A program made the translations under genes and the position numbers. This document shows positions 1 through 8,833 of a DNA stretch of 46,442 bases, one piece after another; position 1 is the first letter of the stretch; every line of letters starts with the position of its first letter. Source of the DNA: an uncultured Eggerthella sp. (lineage in GTDB: Bacteria; Actinomycetota; Coriobacteriia; Coriobacteriales; Eggerthellaceae); NCBI GenBank assembly GCA_900556585.1, contig USPD01000007.1, positions 1 to 46,442 of the forward strand. Direction: 5' to 3'. The notes beneath the pieces are model-generated. The model had not been told where the DNA came from. It saw nothing but the letters and a program-made list of their open reading frames with translations, and searched no databases.

Positions 1-61
1 GGATCGAACCCCTGACCTCATGGCTGCCAGCCATGCGCTCTCCCAGCTGAGCTAATGCCCC
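1..61 (-). tRNA. tRNA-Ala (anticodon GGC), 3' end cut by window edge
   Basis: Read on the minus strand, the acceptor 5' strand GGGGCAT starts at 61. The D-arm follows, then an anticodon stem CATGG/CCATG around the loop CTGGCAG, which gives anticodon GGC (reads the Ala codon GCC). The T-arm begins with AGGGG and TTCGATC and runs off the window at position 1, so the 3' acceptor strand and any encoded CCA are not visible. The identity is secure from the anticodon loop. Confidence 0.93.
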
Positions 62-75
62 GAAAGTGCTTGACT

Positions 76-105
76 AGAATACCCTCAAACAACCTCAATG
101 GTCAA
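76..105 (-). promoter_or_regulatory. Likely promoter of tRNA-Ala
   Basis: On the minus strand a -35 element TTGACC (100-105) is followed after 18 nt by TATTCT (76-81), about 14 nt before the first base of the tRNA. The -35 matches the sigma-70 consensus at five of six positions and the -10 at four of six. The position just ahead of a tRNA gene makes it credible. Confidence 0.5.
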
Positions 106-123
106 GAGGTAACCTAGGAAAAA

Positions 124-456
124 CTAAATCACTGGTACCGGAGTTCCTTGTCCATCAATTTTTACTGAAGCATAAAAGGTTGCCTCGTCAAATACATCAC
201 GAATAGAACGACTACCCTCTAAAAATGGCAGATCAACAAATTCGCGCACTGAGGCAATCAGTTCACTGCAATCAACGAAATGTCCTTTTTCATTTAATTC
301 GTTGGTATTTTGCGCACGCCAATAAATATCATTGGCATCTGTCAGGTAATAGGTAAGCTCTGAGCACTGCATGTAGGCGGAATGATTGCTCATTAAGTAA
401 TGAATTAATTCATCAATATTTGCTACCTGCAAAGCTTCATCCGATTGCCTTCCCAT
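124..456 (-). CDS. Small hypothetical protein, 110 aa
   Basis: I do not recognise this family. It is a soluble-looking acidic protein with no membrane segment or signal peptide. It has three cysteines and many Asp/Glu residues, with aromatic residues in its middle, and it ends in a Pro/Val-rich TPVPVI. The ATG at 456 has a strong Shine-Dalgarno AGGAGG at ideal spacing, and the reading frame is uninterrupted, so it is probably a real gene. It sits alone between the tRNA-Ala and the U32 peptidase gene, in the same orientation as both. No function can be assigned from sequence alone. Confidence 0.7.
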   Translation of the reverse strand: MGRQSDEALQVANIDELIHYLMSNHSAYMQCSELTYYLTDANDIYWRAQNTNELNEKGHFVDCSELIASVREFVDLPFLEGSRSIRDVFDEATFYASVKIDGQGTPVPVI

Positions 457-523
457 TGTGCCTCCTTTGTTTATTTATTTGCTGCAATCCACAGCATTAC
501 TCCCTAGTACAGTGTATCAATTA

Positions 524-1954
524 CTAGTTCTTTCGATTTGGATCTTTTCTCTTTACTCGAAGAATATCATGACAATGAAGCGAACACGATGAGGTAAACA
601 CATAAAGCCCCATCGCTTTTCTTGCTACATCGCTCGGAACTTCAGCATATGACAGATCATTTAGATCCTCTGAGTTTCCTGAAGCCTCATTGGCACCCTC
701 TATCAAAGTGGAATTTTCTTTGTGATTAGCCTGGCGAAAAGCACTCCATTGCTCATGCAAATAAGCTGTATCTTGAGTATCAGGGTTATAACCAAATACT
801 TCTGCCAAATCCAAAACTTCTAAGCTTCGAACTGGCATATGGGGGCTAAGTACTTCAAGAACATCATTTTGATAAAAACGATTGCGGCACTTTGCCCAAA
901 CACGCCACTGCGATTCAGAAAGCTGTTCAGATGTAACAACTTCCCCTACCCAGTCATAAAGTTGTTGATACATATCAGCATCAGTTGACTGCTCTGCATC
1001 GCCAAAGAAAAATCCCGTTGAATACGGTCTATGAGAAATGGTATCCAGTTCTGATTCCCACACGCTTGCGTCTTCACCATCAAGCACATGACGATAGGCA
1101 TTTACCACCGTTGCTACATAGAATGCCTTTTTTACTCGACCCTCAATTTTTATTGAGTCTACCCCTACACGGCGCAAATCTTCAATATGAGAAAGCATAT
1201 TTAAGTCTTTGGAATTTAGTAGGTAGGTGCCTATGCCGTCTTCTTCAATGCCGAATTCTTGCCCAGGACGACTTGGTTCCATGAGGCGATATTCCCAGCG
1301 GCACGGCTGTACACATTGACCTTTATTGGCGGCACGACCCGTCATGAAGTCACTTATCAGACAACGTCCTGATACCGCCATACACATGGCACCATGAACA
1401 AACACTTCAATTTCTAAATCATCAGGAATTTCTTGCCTAAGCGCTGCAATTTCTTTGCAAGACATTTCTCTCGCACACACAATACGCCTTGCGCCCAAGC
1501 GATACCACATCATTGCAGCTGCCGCATTAGAAATTGAAGCCTGCGTAGAAACATGGATAGTAAGCTCTGGGGCATGTTGTTGAACAATCGAAAGAACACC
1601 AAGATCACTAACAATAACTGAATCCACCTTAGCATCCCGCATAGCTTCAACGTAGCGTGGTAAGTCTTTCAGGTCATCATCATGAGCATAAGCATTGCAG
1701 GTGACATACACTTTTGCGCCTGCATTATGAGCAATTTCAACCGCCTTTGGTAATTCTTCACAGGTAAAATTGCCCGCACGTTGACGAAGCCCAAACTTAT
1801 CACAAGCTAGATACACTGCATCAGCGCCAAAATGCAGCGCATAGAAAAGCTGCTCCCACCCTCCAGCAGGAGCCAGCAATTCCATAGGTCGTTTTTCTGT
1901 TTGCAATGCTGATTGTTCCAACGTTGTACTTACTACCTTTTCCTTAACGTTCAA
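524..1954 (-). CDS. U32 family peptidase-like protein (TrhP/YegQ-type)
   Basis: It carries the U32 signature around EVFVHGAMCMAVSGRC followed by CVQPC, the cysteine set that is proposed to hold an iron-sulfur cluster in this family. The N-terminal half is the TIM-barrel-like domain (MELLAPAGG onward) and a U32 C-terminal beta domain lies near residues 330-390. At 476 aa it is close to YegQ/TrhP, which with prephenate-derived chemistry helps form 5-hydroxyuridine at tRNA position 34; the larger RlhA acts on 23S rRNA. I infer the tRNA role from length only. The start is uncertain: the longest frame begins with TTG at 1954 without a clear ribosome site, the in-frame ATG at 1885 (MELLAPAG) also lacks one, and an ATG at 1961 is out of frame. 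It follows proS by 27 nt, so it may be co-transcribed with it. Confidence 0.85.
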   Translation of the reverse strand: MNVKEKVVSTTLEQSALQTEKRPMELLAPAGGWEQLFYALHFGADAVYLACDKFGLRQRAGNFTCEELPKAVEIAHNAGAKVYVTCNAYAHDDDLKDLPRYVEAMRDAKVDSVIVSDLGVLSIVQQHAPELTIHVSTQASISNAAAAMMWYRLGARRIVCAREMSCKEIAALRQEIPDDLEIEVFVHGAMCMAVSGRCLISDFMTGRAANKGQCVQPCRWEYRLMEPSRPGQEFGIEEDGIGTYLLNSKDLNMLSHIEDLRRVGVDSIKIEGRVKKAFYVATVVNAYRHVLDGEDASVWESELDTISHRPYSTGFFFGDAEQSTDADMYQQLYDWVGEVVTSEQLSESQWRVWAKCRNRFYQNDVLEVLSPHMPVRSLEVLDLAEVFGYNPDTQDTAYLHEQWSAFRQANHKENSTLIEGANEASGNSEDLNDLSYAEVPSDVARKAMGLYVFTSSCSLHCHDILRVKRKDPNRKN

Positions 1955-1981
1955 ATATCATTACTTGAATTACTTGATTAA

Positions 1982-3709
1982 TTACATAAGAGGAGCGCGC
2001 TTCTTATGTCGATGCAAGAACGACAGTGCTTCAACAACAGCAGGAATAGAAACATCTACTTTTTCGCCCGTATCACGACGTTTAATTTCTACCTTTTTTT
2101 CAGCAACGCCACGTTTGCCTACGACAATCTGGACAGGCCATCCAATAAGGTCAGCATCAGCAAACTTTACACCAGGGCGTTCATTGCGGTCATCGATTGC
2201 AACTTCAAGCCCTTCAGCGGCAAGGCTCTGTGCAATTCTCTCAGCCACAGGGTATACGATATCATCCCCAACAGACAGAGGAATTACGCATACATGCGCA
2301 GGTGCTACCGAAAGTGGCCAAATGATGCCATGTTCATCATTGTGCTGTTCAACAATAGCTGCCATAGAGCGAGAAACACCAACGCCGTAGCAACCCATCA
2401 AGAATGGCTGATCAGTGCCATCTTCAGCAGAATACACCGCACCCATTGCGCGAGAATACTTATCCCCTAGCTGAAATACCTGCGACACCTCAATACCGCG
2501 AGCACCTTGCAAGGTAGCACCACAATGAGGGCAGCTGTCCCCTGGAGCAACCACCGAAAGATCTGCCCAAAAATCTACCGTGAAATCTTCGCCATGCTTA
2601 GCACCAACAAAGTGATAGCCATCTTCATTTGCACCCACAACCCAGCGCTCAATAACCTTCAAGCTTTCGTCAGCACCAACTTTAATGCCTTCAGGTAGAT
2701 TCTTAGGGCCAATAGATCCTTTAGGAAGCTTCGCAGCTTTGATTTCTTCATCAGTAAGCAGTTCAAACCCAGGAACTGCACGCTGAGCTTTAATTTCATT
2801 CAGTTCGTGATCGCCAGGAATGAAGAGTGTCACCACTTCACCATCGGCATTCTTGCCAACCATTGCTTTTACAGTTGCGCTTTCTTCAATATGCAAAAAC
2901 TCTGCCAACGTTGCAATGGTGGTTACACCTGGGGTTGCAATTTTTTCACACGCATCAACTTTGTATTCAGTTGGATGCGGAATACAAGCACCCGCTTCAG
3001 TATTAGCTGCAAAATCACAGGAAGGACAATACACCAATTCAGCTTCACCAGCATCAGCTAAAGCCATAAATTCGCAGGTAACGCTGCCACCAATTTGGCC
3101 TGAGTCAGCTTCAACAGGACGATAATCCAAACCTAAACGCTCACAAATGCGGCCGTAGGCCTTATACATTTCGTCATAGGTTTCTTGTAGTGATTCCTGG
3201 GTGGCATGGAAGCTATAGGCATCCTTCATGATGAATTCGCGACTACGCAGCAAACCAAAGCGTGGACGAATTTCGTCGCGGAACTTAGATTGGATTTGAT
3301 ACAACGTTAAAGGAAGTTGACGATAGGAGCGCAATTCGCTACGGACGATTGCGGTGATAAGCTCCTCGTGTGTTGGTCCTAAGCAAAATTCACGATCATG
3401 ACGATCATGCAAGCGCATCAACTCTGGACCATAATCATTCCAGCGACCACTTTCGTGCCAAAGTTCGCCTGGCTGCAAAGCAGGCATTAACATTTCACGT
3501 GCGCCTGTTGCATCCATTTCTTCACGTACAATCTGCTCGATTTTTGCCAGAACTTTCATACCAAGCGGCAAGTAAGTATAAACACCTGAAGTAACTTTTC
3601 TGATCATGCCAGCACGTACCAGCAAACGATGGCTGGCAATTTCTGCATCAGCAGGATCTTCCTTTAACGTAGGTGCATATTGTTTACTTAAACGCATAAT
3701 TTCGCTCAT
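1982..3709 (-). CDS. proS: Prolyl-tRNA synthetase (bacterial type)
   Basis: A class II aminoacyl-tRNA synthetase that charges tRNA-Pro. The N-terminal catalytic core includes motif 2 around FRDEIRPRFGLLRSREF and MKDAYSFH. A YbaK-like editing insertion occupies roughly residues 240-390, which marks the bacterial ProRS type that removes mischarged Ala. The C-terminal anticodon-binding domain contains VGKRG. The length of 575 aa is normal for the family. The ATG at 3709 overlaps the ispG stop in an ATGA arrangement, so translation is probably coupled, and TAGGA lies just upstream. It is the last biosynthetic gene of the pyrH-to-proS block. There is no room for a separate T-box leader. Confidence 0.97.
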   Translation of the reverse strand: MSEIMRLSKQYAPTLKEDPADAEIASHRLLVRAGMIRKVTSGVYTYLPLGMKVLAKIEQIVREEMDATGAREMLMPALQPGELWHESGRWNDYGPELMRLHDRHDREFCLGPTHEELITAIVRSELRSYRQLPLTLYQIQSKFRDEIRPRFGLLRSREFIMKDAYSFHATQESLQETYDEMYKAYGRICERLGLDYRPVEADSGQIGGSVTCEFMALADAGEAELVYCPSCDFAANTEAGACIPHPTEYKVDACEKIATPGVTTIATLAEFLHIEESATVKAMVGKNADGEVVTLFIPGDHELNEIKAQRAVPGFELLTDEEIKAAKLPKGSIGPKNLPEGIKVGADESLKVIERWVVGANEDGYHFVGAKHGEDFTVDFWADLSVVAPGDSCPHCGATLQGARGIEVSQVFQLGDKYSRAMGAVYSAEDGTDQPFLMGCYGVGVSRSMAAIVEQHNDEHGIIWPLSVAPAHVCVIPLSVGDDIVYPVAERIAQSLAAEGLEVAIDDRNERPGVKFADADLIGWPVQIVVGKRGVAEKKVEIKRRDTGEKVDVSIPAVVEALSFLHRHKKRAPLM

Positions 3710-4770
3710 AGTTTTCCTATCTCTTCCATTAGCACATCAACGATAGCCGCCTCTTCAACCTTACGCAAGGTCTTGCCATGAGCAAAAATAACTCCTGACC
3801 CTTTTCCACAGGCAACACCAATATCGGCATCTGCTGCTTCGCCTGGACCATTAACGACACAGCCCATCACAGCTACTTGTATAGGTTGATGTATATCTTT
3901 AAGCCTGGTTTCGACTTCTTTTGCCAGTGCAATTAAGTCTACCTGACAACGTCCACACGTAGGACAGCTTACCAATTCCGGATCACGACGACGTAGACCA
4001 AGAGCCGAAAGCAATGTCCAACAAGCACGAATTTCTTCTACGGGGTCATCAGTAAGTGAAATACGCATGGTATCACCAATGCCCTGCTCTAAAAGTATGC
4101 CAAGGCCACTTGCAGATTTTACCAGCCCCTGGAACAATGTTCCTGCCTCAGTTATGCCAATATGAAGGGGCACCGAAGGCAACATTTCCGATAAAAGCCT
4201 ATATGCCGCAACCGTAGTTGGAACATCATGCGCCTTAGCGGATACCACCACATCATAAAAACCTTGCTCTTCGCAAAATTGAACGTAACCACGTGCTGAT
4301 TCCGCCAGTTTCTCGGAAAGAGAAAGGTCGCTTCGCGCCGCTAGTTCCGCATCAAGAGAGCCCGCATTAACTCCAATTCGTATTGGGATACCTGCACTGC
4401 GCGCAGCATTCAGAACAGGGACACATGCTTCAAGACCACCAATATTGCCTGGATTAATGCGCAATTTCGCAGCGCCACGACGAGCAGCTTCAATAGCAAT
4501 TTCAGCACTGAAATGAATGTCTGCAATGACAGGAAGCACTGAACGTTTGCAAATTTCCTCGAAATAATCCAAATCCTTTTTACGAGGAATCGCAATGCGA
4601 ATTAATTCGCAGCCCGCTTCCGCTAGTCGCTCAATTTGATTAAGGTTTCCTTCAACATCCTGCAAAGGAAGATTAAGCATTGACTGAACAACGCACGGAG
4701 CACCGCCGCCTAGCGCAACTCCACCAACCATTATTTGACGAGTTTTTTGATTAGGTTTCATATCCTTCAC
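3706..4770 (-). CDS. ispG: 4-hydroxy-3-methylbut-2-enyl diphosphate synthase
   Basis: IspG converts methylerythritol cyclodiphosphate to HMBPP in the MEP isoprenoid pathway, using a [4Fe-4S] cluster. The cluster cysteines are visible in CPTCGRC and in MGCVVNGPGEA near the C-terminus. The N-terminal TIM barrel contains VQSMLNLP and the LRINPGNIG stretch typical of the family. The length of 354 aa is standard. The reading frame opens with GTG at 4770; an ATG three codons in (4761) is the alternative, and neither has an ideal ribosome site. It lies 3 nt after rseP and overlaps proS by 4 nt. Together with dxr in the same block it feeds isoprenoid precursors to uppS. Confidence 0.97.
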   Translation of the reverse strand: MKDMKPNQKTRQIMVGGVALGGGAPCVVQSMLNLPLQDVEGNLNQIERLAEAGCELIRIAIPRKKDLDYFEEICKRSVLPVIADIHFSAEIAIEAARRGAAKLRINPGNIGGLEACVPVLNAARSAGIPIRIGVNAGSLDAELAARSDLSLSEKLAESARGYVQFCEEQGFYDVVVSAKAHDVPTTVAAYRLLSEMLPSVPLHIGITEAGTLFQGLVKSASGLGILLEQGIGDTMRISLTDDPVEEIRACWTLLSALGLRRRDPELVSCPTCGRCQVDLIALAKEVETRLKDIHQPIQVAVMGCVVNGPGEAADADIGVACGKGSGVIFAHGKTLRKVEEAAIVDVLMEEIGKL

Positions 4771-4773
4771 AGC

Positions 4774-5841
4774 TTAACCCCAATTCCCCAGTACAAAACG
4801 TTGCACATCCTGATTAAGCATAACAACAAATAAACAGGCAAAAAGCGCAAGACCTACCATAGATAGATATCCAAGCGCACGCATAGACACTATTTTACGT
4901 GAGAGTTTTTGATAAATTTCAACCACAAAACGACCACCATCAAGCGGAGGGATGGGCAGCATATTCATAAAACCAAGCGAAGCTGAAATAACCGCAGAAA
5001 AGAACAAGAAGTTCTGCAATCCCGCCTCCAAAGCGTCCTTTGATAACACCGCAATTCCCACTATGGAAGTAGATTGCGAAATAGTTTGCGCCATTGTTGC
5101 AGGATTTAAAAGAGAAATAACAGCGCTTAGCACCATGCCAAGATACTTAATTCCCATATACACTGCATCCCAGGGAGCCCAGTTATAGTGGAACACTTCA
5201 CCTGTTGAAGTGTTTTGCAAATCAAGACCCATAACGGAATACACCACAATAAATACCAATAGCACCCAAAGTAAATTCATAAAGGGACCCGCTAAAAGGA
5301 TGACGCAACGCTTCCAGAAAGGAAGAGCATTATACTGGCAAGATTTTTCGTGATTAAAAAACGCCTGCAAATCTGCAACAGGACGGGCTTGTCCTTCTGA
5401 AAACTGTTTAGTAGCAGGTGGGCGATATACGTTGTATTTATCTTTACGGCGAGGGCGCTTAATAGAACCCCAGTCTGCCAATTCCTCTAACAATTCGTAT
5501 GCTTCATCATTGGAAAGCACTAAATCGTGAGCAACATCTTCAGAATATACTTCGCCTTTGCGATACACATATCCAAGCACACGTTTTAAATGAGGACTTT
5601 CGCTTGCAGGAGCCATGCCGCAAACATTTGCGTATCCACCTAAAGGCACACAGGTAATACCAAAACGAGTATCACCTTTAGTAAACCCGATTGAAGGACC
5701 AGGAAATCCAATCATGAATTCTGTCACGCGCACACCAAATAAGCGAGCGGCAAGAAAATGACCACCCTCATGAATGAACACGAGAAACCCCAACACAATA
5801 GTTGCGGCTATGATCATGATTACAATATCCATGCTTATCAC
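4774..5841 (-). CDS. rseP: Site-2 protease (RseP/RasP family) without a recognisable PDZ domain
   Basis: An intramembrane zinc metalloprotease of family M50. The zinc motif HEGGH is at residues 24-28 inside the first membrane helix, and the third ligand motif MLPIPPLDGGR is at about 294-304. KRCVILLAGPFMN (178-189) opens the second conserved membrane helix. Usual RseP proteins carry one or two PDZ domains between that helix and the LDGG helix. Here only about 10-30 residues separate the helix end from sequence that normally follows the PDZ. Instead, an insert of about 90 residues lies at 80-170, before the second helix, and its first half looks like a winged helix: three predicted helices followed by a basic hairpin ending KDKYNVYRPP. 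The gene starts with GTG overlapping the dxr stop (GTGA); ATG at 5832 is an alternative. The role in regulated proteolysis is inferred from the family. Confidence 0.9.
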   Translation of the reverse strand: MISMDIVIMIIAATIVLGFLVFIHEGGHFLAARLFGVRVTEFMIGFPGPSIGFTKGDTRFGITCVPLGGYANVCGMAPASESPHLKRVLGYVYRKGEVYSEDVAHDLVLSNDEAYELLEELADWGSIKRPRRKDKYNVYRPPATKQFSEGQARPVADLQAFFNHEKSCQYNALPFWKRCVILLAGPFMNLLWVLLVFIVVYSVMGLDLQNTSTGEVFHYNWAPWDAVYMGIKYLGMVLSAVISLLNPATMAQTISQSTSIVGIAVLSKDALEAGLQNFLFFSAVISASLGFMNMLPIPPLDGGRFVVEIYQKLSRKIVSMRALGYLSMVGLALFACLFVVMLNQDVQRFVLGNWG

Positions 5842-7073
5842 TTTTGCAACACCGAACGCGCATAATCACGCGCCCATGCGTCTACCTCCAGTAGTTGATC
5901 GATACTTTCAACCGATTCTACCCTGCAGGCATCCATGGTTGCTTCAACCACCTCAGGAATACCTAAATAAGAACAGCGTTCCTCCAAAAATGCCGCTACC
6001 GCAATTTCGTTTGCGGCATTCATTGCGCAAGGAAGAGTTCCTCCCGTTGATCCCGCAATACGAGCAAGCGTCAGGCAACGAAATGTTTCTGTATCAGGTG
6101 CTGCAAATTCAAGCGATCCTAATGTTCTGAAATCAAGCGGCTCCACAGGAGCTGACCAACGATCAGGATAGCTTAAAGCAAACTGAATAGGTATGCGCAT
6201 ATCAGTGGTACCCAAGTGAGCTTTTACGCTACCATCCTTAAATTCAACCATAGAATGAATAGCACTTTGAGGCTGTACCACTACTTCAATTTTGTCATAT
6301 GGCATTGCAAATAAATGGTGAGCCTCAATTACCTCAAGACCCTTATTCATCAAAGTTGAAGAATCAATCGTAATCTTTGCGCCCATATGCCAAGTTGGAT
6401 GCGCCAATGCTTGTGCAGGAGTAACTGACTTTAAATCTTCTCGTTTCTTTCCACGGAAAGGTCCACCCGACGCAGTGACCCAAAGCTTGCTTACCTCTTC
6501 AGGGTTTTCACCTAAAAGACATTGATAAATTGCCCCGTGTTCTGAATCGATAGGCATTAAATCGCCTGGTTTTTTAGCAAGCGGCATTATCAAATCGCCA
6601 CCAACAACCAACGACTCCTTGTTGGCAAGCGCCAAAACCTTGCCTGCCTGCAAAGTTTCATAGCTGGCCTGTAAGCCCGCAGCACCAACCAATGCGTTAA
6701 CTACTAAATCCGCCTCAGGTAAACGACAGAGATCAACTACTGCGTCAGAGCCTTGTGTAAAGGAACCACCATAAGAAGAAGTGCGACTAGTTTGTTCAAC
6801 ATGCTCCGAAAGTTCCTCTAAAACAGAAGCAGATGCACTACTACGCACCCCTAAGGCAAGATGAGAAACATTGAATTCTTTTGCCTGCGCCAGTAATTCT
6901 TTAGCATGCGATCCCGCAGCAAGACCAACCACTTCAAGCTTATCGGAATGACGGCGCACTACATCAAGCGTCTGCGTACCAATAGAACCCGTTGATCCCA
7001 AAATAACGATACGACGTTTATCTGAAACGCTATGAATAGAACAACCTTTGCAAGAAACATCTTTAGAAGACAT
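5838..7073 (-). CDS. dxr: 1-deoxy-D-xylulose-5-phosphate reductoisomerase
   Basis: Dxr rearranges and reduces DXP to MEP with NADPH, the committed step of the MEP pathway. The NADPH site is GSTGSIG near residue 27. Metal and substrate residues lie in MPIDSEHGAIYQC, ASGGPFRGK and HPTWHMGAKITIDSSTLMNK, and NAANE is present in the C-terminal helical part. At 411 aa it is slightly longer than usual because of an N-terminal extension of about 20 residues that contains CKGC. The ATG at 7073 has AGGAGG upstream with a somewhat long spacer. The gene overlaps cdsA by 11 nt and rseP by 4 nt, which indicates a tightly coupled operon. Confidence 0.97.
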   Translation of the reverse strand: MSSKDVSCKGCSIHSVSDKRRIVILGSTGSIGTQTLDVVRRHSDKLEVVGLAAGSHAKELLAQAKEFNVSHLALGVRSSASASVLEELSEHVEQTSRTSSYGGSFTQGSDAVVDLCRLPEADLVVNALVGAAGLQASYETLQAGKVLALANKESLVVGGDLIMPLAKKPGDLMPIDSEHGAIYQCLLGENPEEVSKLWVTASGGPFRGKKREDLKSVTPAQALAHPTWHMGAKITIDSSTLMNKGLEVIEAHHLFAMPYDKIEVVVQPQSAIHSMVEFKDGSVKAHLGTTDMRIPIQFALSYPDRWSAPVEPLDFRTLGSLEFAAPDTETFRCLTLARIAGSTGGTLPCAMNAANEIAVAAFLEERCSYLGIPEVVEATMDACRVESVESIDQLLEVDAWARDYARSVLQK

Positions 7074-8046
7074 ACGGTATACAGCCTCCTAGAACAAGCA
7101 AGATAGCACCTGACAACGTAACCAAAAACTGCGAATCGCAGCGATCAAGCAAGCCACCATGTCCAGGCATAATGGTTCCTGAATCTTTAAACCCGGAGTT
7201 ACGCTTAATTCGACTTTCCACCAAATCGCCCAGAACTCCCGCAAGCCCGTTAATTAAGCCAAAAATAAGAGCCTGAGGCAACGACAATGACACGCCTGGA
7301 ATATAAGAAAGCAAGTACCAAACAATCATGGCGAAAACTAATCCGGCAATAAAGCCTTCCCAGCTTTTATTGGGAGAGATATGAGGTGCAAGTTTATGTT
7401 TGCCAATAGCAGAACCTATTAAGTAGGCAAATGCATCGCTTCCCCATACGCTTACAAACAACCCTAAAACAAGAATTGCTCCCCATGGGTCTCCAAGAGA
7501 TTCCCTTAAAAGAAGCGCTGTAGACATGATAAGGCCTGTATAGACAGCGCCAAAAAGACTTACTGCAACATCACTGATGCGCGCAGGCTGCCAAAATACA
7601 TACCACACCAGCAGCACCAGTACGTACACGGCCAAAGCAACACATACTCCACTTACCCCAAAAAGCCACATAGCAAGAGGGAAAACTGCAGCAGCGCAAA
7701 CTCCTAAAAGTTCATTAGGTAATTTAGCATCAGCACGAAGCATGTAATAAAACTCATTAGCACAAATAGCACTCAGCAACGACAAATACAGAGCTGTAGT
7801 TATATCAGAAGCCCAAACGCACACTACGGTGAGCAAGATATAGATAGCTCCCGTTGAAGTACGCACAGCTAAATTGCTTGGATGAGTAACCCTGGAAGGA
7901 AGTTTGCCCACTACCGCCTTGCGGGCCCTAGTGGTTTTTCGCTCCCACGTAGGTTCTTCATCATGCGTTATTACTTCCTGTTCAGTAATGGAAGGTTTTT
8001 GATTGTTTTCCCTTAAAAAAGGCTTGCGTACACGAACTTTCGTCAT
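7063..8046 (-). CDS. cdsA: Phosphatidate cytidylyltransferase
   Basis: CdsA makes CDP-diacylglycerol from phosphatidic acid and CTP in the membrane. The family signature spans SRIKRNSGFKDSGT and MPGHGGLLDRCDS near the C-terminus, including the catalytic acidic and His-Gly-Gly residues. About eight hydrophobic segments follow a charged cytoplasmic N-terminus of about 70 residues that is not part of the usual fold. The start is ATG at 8046, 2 nt after the uppS stop. The neighbours uppS, dxr and ispG place it in an envelope-lipid cluster found in many bacteria. Confidence 0.95.
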   Translation of the reverse strand: MTKVRVRKPFLRENNQKPSITEQEVITHDEEPTWERKTTRARKAVVGKLPSRVTHPSNLAVRTSTGAIYILLTVVCVWASDITTALYLSLLSAICANEFYYMLRADAKLPNELLGVCAAAVFPLAMWLFGVSGVCVALAVYVLVLLVWYVFWQPARISDVAVSLFGAVYTGLIMSTALLLRESLGDPWGAILVLGLFVSVWGSDAFAYLIGSAIGKHKLAPHISPNKSWEGFIAGLVFAMIVWYLLSYIPGVSLSLPQALIFGLINGLAGVLGDLVESRIKRNSGFKDSGTIMPGHGGLLDRCDSQFLVTLSGAILLVLGGCIPYVF

Positions 8047-8048
8047 GC

Positions 8049-8813
8049 TTACACAGCCCCAAAACGACGATCACGGCTCTGATATTCAAGAACAGCACGT
8101 AAGAAATCATACCTGTCAAAATCGGGCCACAATACATCAGTGCAAACAAATTCTGTATAGGCAATTTGCCACAACAGGAAGTTTGATATACGCATTTCAC
8201 CCGAAGTGCGTATAAGTAAATCAGGATCAGGAATATCAGCGGTGTACAAACCTTGTTCAAAAGTTCGTTCGTTCAATTCTGGCAGTACCCCGTTTTCCAA
8301 TGCAGTTTCAGCATATACTTTAACAGCACGGAGTATTTCTTGGCGTGAGCCATAATTCACTGCAACCACAAGGGTCATTCCGTCATTGTTTTTAGTCTTT
8401 TCCCAAGCCTGCTCAAAAGCATCGCATGTTTCTTCGGGAAGAAGAGATAGATCGCCTATGGTACGCACGCGCACATGCTCTTCATGCAAACCATCAACTT
8501 CAGCAAGCATGGTTTTCGCAAAAAGATCCATCAAGCCATTTACTTCGTCTTCAGGGCGTTTCCAATTTTCCGTTGAAAACGAATAGATCGTTAAATAATC
8601 CACCCCTAAATCGTTAGCACAGCGAATGGTTTCTCGGACAGCTTCGATACCTGCTTTATGACCACGAAGACGGTTGAGCGCACGCTTTTTAGCCCAACGT
8701 CCATTACCATCCATAATGACGGCAACATGACGAGGGATAGTATCCTGGTTAAGCAAATGCGGATCCGCATCGCTTGGTGGATTAGGAAATATGTAATCAA
8801 GAGGTTTTCGCAT
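8049..8813 (-). CDS. uppS: Isoprenyl transferase (undecaprenyl diphosphate synthase)
   Basis: A cis-prenyltransferase that condenses isopentenyl diphosphate onto farnesyl diphosphate to make the C55 lipid carrier for wall synthesis. Signatures are VAVIMDGNGRWAKKR with the catalytic Asp, the YSFSTENWKRP stretch and PDLLIRTSGEMRISNF near the C-terminus. An ATG also occurs at 8822, but it sits 1 nt after the GGAGG. The ATG at 8813 lies 8 nt after the same GGAGG and is preferred, giving 254 aa. The gene follows frr by about 20 nt and precedes cdsA by 2 nt. Confidence 0.96.
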   Translation of the reverse strand: MRKPLDYIFPNPPSDADPHLLNQDTIPRHVAVIMDGNGRWAKKRALNRLRGHKAGIEAVRETIRCANDLGVDYLTIYSFSTENWKRPEDEVNGLMDLFAKTMLAEVDGLHEEHVRVRTIGDLSLLPEETCDAFEQAWEKTKNNDGMTLVVAVNYGSRQEILRAVKVYAETALENGVLPELNERTFEQGLYTADIPDPDLLIRTSGEMRISNFLLWQIAYTEFVCTDVLWPDFDRYDFLRAVLEYQSRDRRFGAV

Positions 8814-8833
8814 ATGACACATGCCTCCAACGC

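Noticed and set aside
985..1284. Plus-strand open frame opposite the U32 peptidase gene
   Set aside because: It has no ribosome site or recognisable composition and lies wholly inside a strongly conserved gene on the other strand.
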